Of a stretch of 11,948 bases of DNA, positions 6,373 through 11,948 are shown in pieces. Source of the stretch: an uncultured Blautia sp. (GTDB lineage Bacteria > Bacillota > Clostridia > Lachnospirales > Lachnospiraceae); assembly GCA_934409175.1 (NCBI GenBank), contig CAKRVX010000062.1, positions 1-11,948 of the forward strand, written 5' to 3'. Position numbers and translations under genes: made by a program. The notes beneath the pieces were generated by a model. That model saw only the letters and a program-made list of their open reading frames with translations. It was not told the origin of the DNA and did no database searches. How positions within the stretch are numbered: the first letter of the stretch is position 1; the number at the start of each line of letters is the position of its first letter.

Positions 6373-7575
6373 TTACAGTAACTTACCGAGCTGAGAAATA
6401 AAGGTATTCACACCAAGGTAAGCAGTAAGGATAACTACTACGATTCCAAGGATCAGCAGAATCTTTGGATGACGATAGCTCTCTCCCATAATAGATTTCT
6501 TCTGAGATGCGATGAGGCAGATAGCAAGGGTGATCGGAAGGATCAGACCGTTTACAGCACCTGCAAGTACCAGCAGAACTGCCGGATTTCCCAGAATAAA
6601 CATAATTGCTGTAGAGATTACAATAAATACAATGATCACTTTGTTTTCGTTCTCTTCGATCTTTTTGTTGAAGGTCTTCAGGAATGAAACAGAAGTATAG
6701 GCAGCCCCGATAATGGATGTGATAGCCGCACACAGAAGAACCAGACCTGCGAAACGGTAACCGATCTCTCCTGCGCCCTGTCTGAATGCATCTGCTGCAG
6801 GGTTGGAAGCATCAAGTGTCACACCTTTTACAACAACACCGAGAACTGCAAGGAAAAGGAAAATACGAACAACTGCTGCAATGATCATACCCATAACAGA
6901 GCTCTTGTTGATCTCTTTTAAATTCTTCTCTCCTGTGATACCTGCATCGATCAGACGGTGTGCTCCTGAGAATGTGATGTATCCGCCAACTGTTCCACCA
7001 AGCAGTGTCAGGATGGCAGGAATCAGATTTGTAACACCCTCAGACGGTACAAATGTGTTCTTGATGGCACTTCCTACCGGTGGTTTTACGATAATGATCA
7101 CAATAAAAATTACGATGATCATCGCTGCACCAAGAACTTTGGTAATGGTATCCATGGCATTCTTTGCATTCTTGAACAGGAATACTGCAATTGCAAGTGC
7201 TCCGGCAAGTATGTAACCAACTTTAGTTGGAATTCCAAGTAAAGTATTGAACCCAAGAGCTCCTCCACCAACATTTCCGATGTTAAATACCAAACCGCCG
7301 AATACAATCAGTACAGACACCAGATATCCAAGTCCCGGAAGAAGTTTGTTGGCCACTTCCTGTCCATGAAGCCCTGTTACACAAAGCACACGCCAGATAT
7401 TCAGCTGTGCCACTGCTGCAAGGATTACAGAAACAAGGATTACAAAACCAAAACTCGCCTGATACTGTCCTGTAAATGTGGAAGTCTGTGTCAGGAATCC
7501 AGGTCCGATGGCTGAAGTCGCCATGAGGAAGGCTGCGCCGAGCAATGCTCCGCCATTCTTTTTCTTTTCTGTCAT
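6373..7575 (-). CDS. NRAMP-related membrane transporter, likely importer for the pxp pathway
   Basis: This 400-residue hydrophobic protein has about eleven predicted membrane helices (roughly 10-30, 42-62, 82-104, 118-134, 147-164, 184-204, 226-250, 275-298, 313-329, 332-356, 371-389). It belongs to the SLC11/NRAMP superfamily by its helix-1 segment SAIGPGF and helix-6 segment FSGAH. Classical manganese/iron NRAMPs carry DPGN in helix 1 and MPH in helix 6. Here these read GPGF (24-27) and GAH (204-206), so the usual metal ligands Asp, Asn and Met are missing and only the His remains. A role as metal transporter is therefore doubtful. B. subtilis YcsG, next to ycsF and kipI/kipA, is a known neighbour of the same kind. 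Being first in the operon, it probably imports 5-oxoproline or a related compound; this is inference. The ATG at 7575 has AAAGGAGG 7 bases upstream. Confidence 0.85.
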   Translation of the reverse strand: MTEKKKNGGALLGAAFLMATSAIGPGFLTQTSTFTGQYQASFGFVILVSVILAAVAQLNIWRVLCVTGLHGQEVANKLLPGLGYLVSVLIVFGGLVFNIGNVGGGALGFNTLLGIPTKVGYILAGALAIAVFLFKNAKNAMDTITKVLGAAMIIVIFIVIIIVKPPVGSAIKNTFVPSEGVTNLIPAILTLLGGTVGGYITFSGAHRLIDAGITGEKNLKEINKSSVMGMIIAAVVRIFLFLAVLGVVVKGVTLDASNPAADAFRQGAGEIGYRFAGLVLLCAAITSIIGAAYTSVSFLKTFNKKIEENENKVIIVFIVISTAIMFILGNPAVLLVLAGAVNGLILPITLAICLIASQKKSIMGESYRHPKILLILGIVVVILTAYLGVNTFISQLGKLL

Positions 7576-7595
7576 TTCGTTTCCTCCTTTTTATT

Positions 7596-7637
7596 TACAG
7601 CAATCAAAAATACTGTATTATTTTTTTAATTGCTGTA
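7596..7637 (-). promoter_or_regulatory. Leader inverted repeat / operator candidate of the pxp operon
   Basis: TACAGCAAT (7596-7604) is perfectly repeated as ATTGCTGTA (7629-7637). In minus-strand RNA the stem continues through a G-U pair and five A-U pairs, about 15 pairs in all, with a loop of around 12 bases. Inside it lies a second DNA palindrome, AATAC-T-GTATT (7609-7619). It sits between the predicted transcription start and the ribosome site of the transporter gene and ends 5 bases before AAAGGAGG. It could be a repressor site or an RNA regulatory or stability hairpin; no U run follows, so it is not a terminator. Confidence 0.5.
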
Positions 7638-7660
7638 GTTTTCTGACTTTATTGTTTTTC

Positions 7661-7689
7661 ATTATACAAAATTTTAAAGCATTAAACAA
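7661..7689 (-). promoter_or_regulatory. Promoter of the transporter-pxpBC-accBC-pxpA operon
   Basis: On the minus strand there is a consensus -10 box TATAAT (7666-7661), 17 bases downstream of TTGTTT (7689-7684), a -35 box matching three of six consensus bases. The weak -35 suggests that an activator may be needed. Predicted transcription starts near 7654, leaving a leader of about 80 bases that includes the inverted repeat at 7596-7637. An alternative TTGACG at about 7721-7726 has no good -10 at the right distance. Confidence 0.6.
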
Positions 7690-7741
7690 GTAAAAAGTTA
7701 AAATTGTATCAAATTCATACCGTCAAAGCGTAAAATATAGG

Positions 7742-7779
7742 AAAAAGGAGCTGTCCAGGTTAATTCCATGAACAGCTCC
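7742..7779 (-). terminator. Rho-independent terminator of glyS
   Basis: On the minus strand GGAGCTGT (7779-7772) pairs with ACAGCTCC (7754-7747), immediately followed by five U (7746-7742). The 17-base loop can add two more pairs. On the plus strand no T run follows, so it acts only for glyS, whose stop codon lies about 58 bases upstream. It also insulates the transporter operon promoter. Confidence 0.9.
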
Positions 7780-7837
7780 CTTGCTGTATTTATCCTTTAT
7801 TACGGATATTCATAATCCGCCTCACTGTCTGATCTGA

Positions 7838-9232
7838 TCAGAATGTAAATTTATCTGCAAAATATGCATCCAGCTCATCAATCTTCACACGAACCTGCTC
7901 CATTGTGTCACGGTCACGGATAGTAACTGCTCCATCGTTCTCAGATTCGAAATCGTATGTTACACAGAACGGAGTACCAATCTCATCCTGTCTTCTGTAA
8001 CGTTTACCGATGTTTCCACGGTCATCATATTCGCAGTTGTATTTCTTGCTTAACTGCTGGTAAATCTTCTCTGCACCTTCGTTGAGTTTCTTTGAAAGCG
8101 GAAGTACACCGATCTTAACAGGTGCAAGTGCCGGATGGAAATGAAGAACTGTACGAACATCATTCTTCTCTGCATCCAGAACTTCCTCATCATATGCGCT
8201 GCACAGGAATGCAAGTACCACACGGTCAGCTCCCAGTGACGGCTCGATTACATATGGGATATATTTCTGTTTCTTCTCATCATCAAAATATGTCAGATCC
8301 TGTCCGGATACATTCTGATGCTGTGTCAGGTCATAATCTGTTCTGTCAGCAATTCCCCACAGTTCGCCCCAACCAAATGGGAACAGAAACTCTACGTCTG
8401 TAGTTGCCTTGCTGTAGAAGCTTAACTCTTCTGCATCATGGTCACGATAACGAACCTCTTCATCTTTAAGACCAAGAGAATGTAACCAGTTCAGACAGAA
8501 GCTCTTCCAGTATGCAAACCACTCAAGGTCTGTATCCGGTTCACAGAAGAACTCAAGTTCCATCTGCTCGAACTCACGTGTACGGAATGTGAAGTTACCA
8601 GGTGTGATCTCATTACGGAAAGATTTACCGATCTGGCCGATACCAAACGGAATCTTCTTACGGGATGTTCTCTGAACATTCTTAAAGTTAACAAAAATAC
8701 CCTGTGCTGTTTCAGGTCTTAAATATACAGTGTTTTTCGCATCTTCTGTAACACCCTGGAATGTTTTGAACATCAGGTTGAACTGACGGATATCTGTGAA
8801 GTTATGTTTGCCACAGGTCGGGCATGGTACGTTGTGATCTTTGATGAAGTTCATCATCTCTTCCTGTGACCATCCGTCTACAGAGCTCTCCAGTTCAATG
8901 CCGTTCTCCTGGCTGAAGTCCTCAATGATCTTATCTGCACGGAAACGCTCGTGGCATTCCTTACAGTCCATCAGAGGATCGGAAAAGCTTCCCAGATGTC
9001 CGGAGGCTACCCATGTCTGTGGATTCATAAGAATCGCACAGTCAACACCTACGTTGTATGGAGATTCCTGGATAAATTTCTGCCACCATGCACGTTTTAC
9101 GTTATTTTTCAGTTCAACACCCAGGTTGCCGTAGTCCCATGTATTCGCAAGACCGCCATAGATTTCAGAGCCCGGGTAAACAAAGCCTCTTGCTTTCGCC
9201 AGAGCAATAATTTTGTCCATTGTTTTTTCCAT
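7838..9232 (-). CDS. glyS: Glycyl-tRNA synthetase, dimeric (alpha2) type
   Basis: This class II enzyme charges tRNA-Gly with glycine in the cytoplasm. The 464-residue protein matches the single-chain alpha2 type of Firmicutes, archaea and eukaryotes, not the alpha/beta type of E. coli. It starts [21 protein letters not shown]. It has a zinc-type insertion with CxxC pairs at Cys90/Cys93 and Cys137/Cys140, then RPETAQG (172-178), class II motif 2 around FRNEITPG (205-212, Arg206), motif 3 SLGADR (332-337) and an anticodon-binding domain from about residue 365 containing [13 protein letters not shown]. The ATG at 9232-9230 is chosen because GAGGAG lies 7 bases before it and the family begins there; an upstream in-frame ATG at 9286 adds 18 residues overlapping the leader and has no ribosome site. 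Own promoter upstream, terminator downstream. No T-box leader fits in the short spacer. Confidence 0.97.
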   Translation of the reverse strand: MEKTMDKIIALAKARGFVYPGSEIYGGLANTWDYGNLGVELKNNVKRAWWQKFIQESPYNVGVDCAILMNPQTWVASGHLGSFSDPLMDCKECHERFRADKIIEDFSQENGIELESSVDGWSQEEMMNFIKDHNVPCPTCGKHNFTDIRQFNLMFKTFQGVTEDAKNTVYLRPETAQGIFVNFKNVQRTSRKKIPFGIGQIGKSFRNEITPGNFTFRTREFEQMELEFFCEPDTDLEWFAYWKSFCLNWLHSLGLKDEEVRYRDHDAEELSFYSKATTDVEFLFPFGWGELWGIADRTDYDLTQHQNVSGQDLTYFDDEKKQKYIPYVIEPSLGADRVVLAFLCSAYDEEVLDAEKNDVRTVLHFHPALAPVKIGVLPLSKKLNEGAEKIYQQLSKKYNCEYDDRGNIGKRYRRQDEIGTPFCVTYDFESENDGAVTIRDRDTMEQVRVKIDELDAYFADKFTF

Positions 9233-9297
9233 TACTGTTCTCCTCGTTTTTATGCAATTTTCGACAGACCTTACAGCTTCTGCCAATGAATACTGCT

Positions 9298-9326
9298 ATT
9301 ATAACGTTATCTGTTTTCTTTTGCAA
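9298..9326 (-). promoter_or_regulatory. glyS promoter
   Basis: On the minus strand TTGCAA (9326-9321, four of six consensus bases) is followed after 17 bases by a consensus TATAAT (9303-9298), just after the recO stop at 9333. Transcription would start near 9291, giving a leader of about 60 bases before the glyS ATG. Confidence 0.7.
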
Positions 9327-9332
9327 GGCATC

Positions 9333-10085
9333 TCAGCTCATTATTTCCAGAATTTCCAGGCTTTTAAACCTTTTTTCTGTGTTTATACTGATATAGCTGT
9401 GGATATGCCTCTCCAGTTCAAAGAGCACTTCCTCTTTTACCGTAAAGGTATAAAGCTTTCCCAGTTCTGCAGTAACGATGTATCTCATTGCATATAATGC
9501 AGGTGCCGAAATCCTTCTTGCATCACGAACCTGTCCCAGACATCTTTTATCCAGAATTCCGCTTGCTCTCTGAGAGAAAAAAACTTCCTCACCTTCCTGT
9601 ACCAGCTTTCCACAACAGACACAGTTAAAAAGTGAAGGGCACAGCCCCTGCACAGCTATCATTCTCAGTTCAAAGATACAGCGCACCAGCCTGTCATCTA
9701 TATGCGGATTCAGAAGCGCCTTTACAGTCACATACAAAAGATTCATGGAATCCTTCTCATCTGTACCCTCCTGCCCGAAATAATCCGCCAGTTCCAGAAA
9801 ATAATATCCATAATAAATCCCTGGCTGTTTTCCGGCCAGTTCCACGAAGTGATGAGTTACCGATACCTGATTCAGATTATAGCTGGATCTTCCTTCATAC
9901 AGGGTAAAAGTTCCAAATACAAACGGATTGGCTGCTGCCAGAAAAGGGCTGTTAGGGCGTCTGGCACCTTTGGCAAAGGCAGAGATCTTACCCCGTTCTC
10001 TGGTCAGCAGCACGATCCGCTTGTCATATTCTCCTACAGGCATGGCCGAAAGAACCACTCCCTGTACAGTGATCAGATCACTCAT
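9333..10085 (-). CDS. recO: DNA repair protein RecO
   Basis: RecO works in the RecFOR pathway, loading RecA onto SSB-coated single-stranded DNA and annealing strands. The 250-residue protein has the family length, an N-terminal OB-fold (about 1-80) with VVLSAMPVGEYDKRIVLLTRERGKISAFAKGARRP, showing the usual basic DNA-binding GARR segment (40-43), and a helical C-terminal part. The zinc site is incomplete: Cys155 and Cys158 are present in NCVCCGK, but the second pair that in many RecOs reads CxxC is here DKRC (Asp179, Cys182). The ATG overlaps the era stop by one base (TAATG). The upstream sequence AAAAAAGAAAT is a poor ribosome site, so translation probably depends on ribosomes finishing era. 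There is no terminator before glyS, so some readthrough into glyS is likely. Confidence 0.95.
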   Translation of the reverse strand: MSDLITVQGVVLSAMPVGEYDKRIVLLTRERGKISAFAKGARRPNSPFLAAANPFVFGTFTLYEGRSSYNLNQVSVTHHFVELAGKQPGIYYGYYFLELADYFGQEGTDEKDSMNLLYVTVKALLNPHIDDRLVRCIFELRMIAVQGLCPSLFNCVCCGKLVQEGEEVFFSQRASGILDKRCLGQVRDARRISAPALYAMRYIVTAELGKLYTFTVKEEVLFELERHIHSYISINTEKRFKSLEILEIMS

Positions 10086-10993
10086 TATATTTCTTTTTTA
10101 TCGTATCCGAAGTTCTTGATCAGAAAATCACTGTCTCTCCAGTCTTTCTTTACTTTGACCCAGAGTTTGAGATTTACCTTTGACTCCAGCATACGCTCGA
10201 TCTCATATCTGGCATTGCTGCCGATTTTTTTCAGCATGGCACCCTGTTTGCCGATGATAATTCCCTTGTGAGATTCTCTCTCACAGATGATCGTCGCATC
10301 TATATCCACAATAGGATTTTTGCCCGAACGGGTCTTCATACGATCTATAGCCACTGCGATACCATGAGGAATCTCTGCATCCAGTGCATGGAGTGCTTTC
10401 TCCCGGATAATCTCAGCTACAATCTGGCGCTGTGGCTGGTCAGTTACCGTATCTTCATCATAGAACATAGGACCATACGGAAGGTATTTCAGGATACAGC
10501 CAATGATATCCTGGGTATTCTGTCCGCGAAGTGCGGAACATGGAATAATCTCTGCGAAATCACATACTTTACGATAGGTGTCAATGGCAGGCAGAATTTC
10601 CTCTTTTGACACAGTATCGATTTTGTTAATGATCAGGATTACCGGTACTCCGATATTCTGAAGCTGCTCTGCAATATGGCGTTCTCCTGCACCAATAAAG
10701 GTACTTGGCTCTACCAGCCACATAATAGCATCTACTTCTTTCAGAGTACGCTCTGCTACCTGAACCATATATTCACCCAGTTTATTTTTCGCCTTATGGA
10801 TACCTGGCGTATCCAGGAATACAATCTGTCCTTCGTCGCAGGTATAAACGGTCTGTATCCTGTTTCTGGTCGTCTGTGGTTTCTTGGATGTAATGGCGAT
10901 TTTCTGACCGATCAGATGGTTCATAAGTGTAGATTTCCCCACATTGGGTCTTCCGATAATTGCTACGAATCCGGATTTGAAGTTTTCGTTCAT
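10085..10993 (-). CDS. era: GTPase Era (ribosome assembly)
   Basis: Era is an essential GTPase that binds the 3' end of 16S rRNA and helps assemble the 30S subunit. The 302-residue protein has the usual size. Its GTPase domain carries G1 GRPNVGKS (14-21), G2 region QTTRNR (40-45), G3 DTPGIH (61-66), G4 NKID (123-126) and G5 SALRG. The C-terminal KH RNA-binding domain contains the helix-turn motif IIIGKQGAMLKKIG and ends LWVKVKKDWRDS, both typical. I chose the ATG at 10993-10991, preceded by AAGGAA (11001-11006) at 7 bases; the frame is open back to an ATG at 11029, but those 12 residues have no ribosome site and extend past the family's normal N-terminus. The stop overlaps the recO start. Upstream is the peptidase gene with a 113-base gap in which I found no clear promoter. 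Confidence 0.97.
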   Translation of the reverse strand: MNENFKSGFVAIIGRPNVGKSTLMNHLIGQKIAITSKKPQTTRNRIQTVYTCDEGQIVFLDTPGIHKAKNKLGEYMVQVAERTLKEVDAIMWLVEPSTFIGAGERHIAEQLQNIGVPVILIINKIDTVSKEEILPAIDTYRKVCDFAEIIPCSALRGQNTQDIIGCILKYLPYGPMFYDEDTVTDQPQRQIVAEIIREKALHALDAEIPHGIAVAIDRMKTRSGKNPIVDIDATIICERESHKGIIIGKQGAMLKKIGSNARYEIERMLESKVNLKLWVKVKKDWRDSDFLIKNFGYDKKEI

Positions 10994-11106
10994 GTTTTTG
11001 TTCCTTTTTTTATTTGTCACAGCTGCCACGCAGCCTGATTCAGGTAAAGCGGATATCCCTGATCCGCTCCACCGTTTTCTTGATTTACTTTGCTCAATTA
11101 ATTGGT
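10994..11106 (-). other. Spacer between peptidase gene and era with consecutive small hairpins
   Basis: On the minus strand this gap holds AGCGGAU/AUCCGCU (11068-11062 with 11054-11048, extended by two G-U pairs), a palindrome CCTGA-T-TCAGG (11034-11044) and GCTGC/GCAGC (about 11023-11035). None is followed by a U run, so no ordinary terminator separates the peptidase gene from era. No promoter with both boxes is visible. The unit may be co-transcribed, with the hairpins acting in RNA processing, or this may be chance. Confidence 0.3.
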
Positions 11107-11948
11107 TTAACAGTTGATCAGAGATTTCACTTCCATGAGAACATCCGAAGCTTCCTCTACCTTGCTTTCACTTCCCACTACGCAGATCTGTTCTGCATCT
11201 AGGACTGCTTTTACAATATCCGCCAATGCTCGGATATCCTCTACGGAAGCATTCAGGATCTGATTTCTTTCTTTCTGAAGCATATCCTCTGTCACACCGC
11301 AGAAATAGGCATTCTTTGAAACAGAGCCTTTCATCTGAGGTGTTTTTGGTACATCTTTGCCGCTGATGGTTCCGATGATATATTTGGTCATGTCACGCTC
11401 ATCTGCCTGGAAATTTCGGATATAATCCACCACTCCCTGATATACCTCCAGAGTACGTTTCAGATGAGGATCCCTGTAAGATACCAGATAGCTCTCCCCG
11501 TTTCTCTTAAAGCCGCTCATACAGCCGTATGCTCCGCCTTTTACGCGAAGATTCATCCACAGGTAATCATAGCTTAAAATTACTTTCAGGATATCCAGTG
11601 CGCCTGTGTATTCCAGGCCTTTTTTCTTAAAGTTTCCGGTCTGTGCCACGAACTGAACCTGTCCGGAAGTCTTGAATCCTTCGTTTTTCCTGGTACAGAT
11701 CAGTTTTTTCTCAGATTTCTCCACAGGTTCTGTGTTAAGTCCCTGTCTGATATGCGCAGACAGTTTCTTCACTTCTTCCAGTGATTCTCTCTCTCCTGTA
11801 TAGCTGATCATAAAGTTCTCCGGACGCAGGATCATCTTCATCAGTTTCCGGAGTTCCTGAACGATCAGATTTTTCTGCTGGTCAAAATCTTTCTCCAGTT
11901 TCTCGATGAACTGGTAATATCCGATACCTGCCATCTCATCCTGGAATG
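11107..11948 (-). CDS. M16C insulinase-type metallopeptidase (presequence protease family), C-terminal part
   Basis: This is the C-terminal piece of a large zinc peptidase related to mitochondrial/chloroplast presequence protease PreP and to the Clostridium HypA protease, enzymes of about 970 residues that degrade small unfolded peptides. The frame stays open to the window edge, so the N-terminal HxxEH zinc site is outside. Visible are about 280 residues: the helical end of the middle domain (GIGYYQFIEKLEKDFD) and the last M16 domain with YLWMNLRVKGGAYG followed by SYRDPHLKRTLEVY. In this family the Arg and Tyr of these motifs help bind substrate across the closed chamber. The ATG at 11934 is internal, since the codons before it encode FQDE in the same frame. 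No signal peptide can be judged. It lies upstream of era without an obvious terminator. The family assignment is firm; the exact substrate is unknown. Confidence 0.88.
   Translation of the reverse strand, partial: FQDEMAGIGYYQFIEKLEKDFDQQKNLIVQELRKLMKMILRPENFMISYTGERESLEEVKKLSAHIRQGLNTEPVEKSEKKLICTRKNEGFKTSGQVQFVAQTGNFKKKGLEYTGALDILKVILSYDYLWMNLRVKGGAYGCMSGFKRNGESYLVSYRDPHLKRTLEVYQGVVDYIRNFQADERDMTKYIIGTISGKDVPKTPQMKGSVSKNAYFCGVTEDMLQKERNQILNASVEDIRALADIVKAVLDAEQICVVGSESKVEEASDVLMEVKSLINC

Noticed and set aside
7690..7741. Second promoter using TTGACG near 7721-7726
   Set aside because: The -35 is good, but the only plausible -10 (TACAAT) is 12 bases away, too close; at 17 bases the sequence is TTTTAA.
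7781..7837. Small hairpin CGGAT/ATCCG and a 7-codon open frame after glyS
   Set aside because: The stem is only 5 base pairs without a U run, and the frame is too short and lacks a clear ribosome site; the true terminator lies just beyond.
1..11948. CRISPR arrays, insertion sequences, tRNA genes or other transferred islands
   Set aside because: No regularly spaced repeats, transposase-like protein, terminal inverted repeats or tRNA-like folds were seen, and gene style looks uniform across the window.

Overview
The window looks like chromosomal DNA of a Gram-positive anaerobe of class Clostridia, most likely family Lachnospiraceae. This rests on strong AAAGGAGG-type ribosome binding sites, moderate-GC coding sequence with AT-rich spacers, TATAAT-type promoters, a dimeric-type glycyl-tRNA synthetase and the era-recO-glyS gene order. 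The placement is inference from style and gene order; no 16S or other marker is present. I see no mobile element, CRISPR array, tRNA or rRNA.

Left part, plus strand (1-1662): the 3' part of rfbB (dTDP-glucose 4,6-dehydratase) and a complete rfbD (dTDP-4-dehydrorhamnose reductase). These are two steps of dTDP-L-rhamnose synthesis for cell-surface polysaccharide. A strong hairpin with A and T tracts on either side (1722-1770) ends this unit and also serves the convergent operon.

Middle, minus strand (7690 down to 1817): a six-gene unit read in the order NRAMP-related membrane transporter, pxpB, pxpC, accB, accC, pxpA. PxpA, PxpB and PxpC are the three proteins of the ATP-dependent bacterial 5-oxoprolinase. 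The operon also carries an apparently intact biotin carboxylase and biotin carrier protein, but no acetyl-CoA carboxyltransferase (accA/accD). PxpC and PxpB are relatives of the two halves of the carboxyltransferase domain of urea carboxylase, so the four genes pxpC, pxpB, accC and accB together resemble a split urea-carboxylase-type enzyme. PxpA sits where a hydrolase partner would be. The inferred system is a biotin-dependent lactam (5-oxoproline or analogue) carboxylation/hydrolysis pathway with its own importer. The transporter lacks the usual NRAMP metal-binding residues, which fits an organic substrate. The operon has a recognisable promoter, a long leader hairpin, and a terminator-like hairpin between the transporter and pxpB that could set expression of the enzyme genes.

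Right part, minus strand (11948 down to 7742): the C-terminal part of an M16C (presequence-protease type) metallopeptidase, then era (ribosome-assembly GTPase), recO (recombination repair, start overlapping the era stop) and glyS with its own promoter and a clear terminator. This is housekeeping sequence.

No stretch longer than 300 bases lacks a gene. The longest gap, 7576-7837, holds the glyS terminator and the promoter and leader of the transporter operon.
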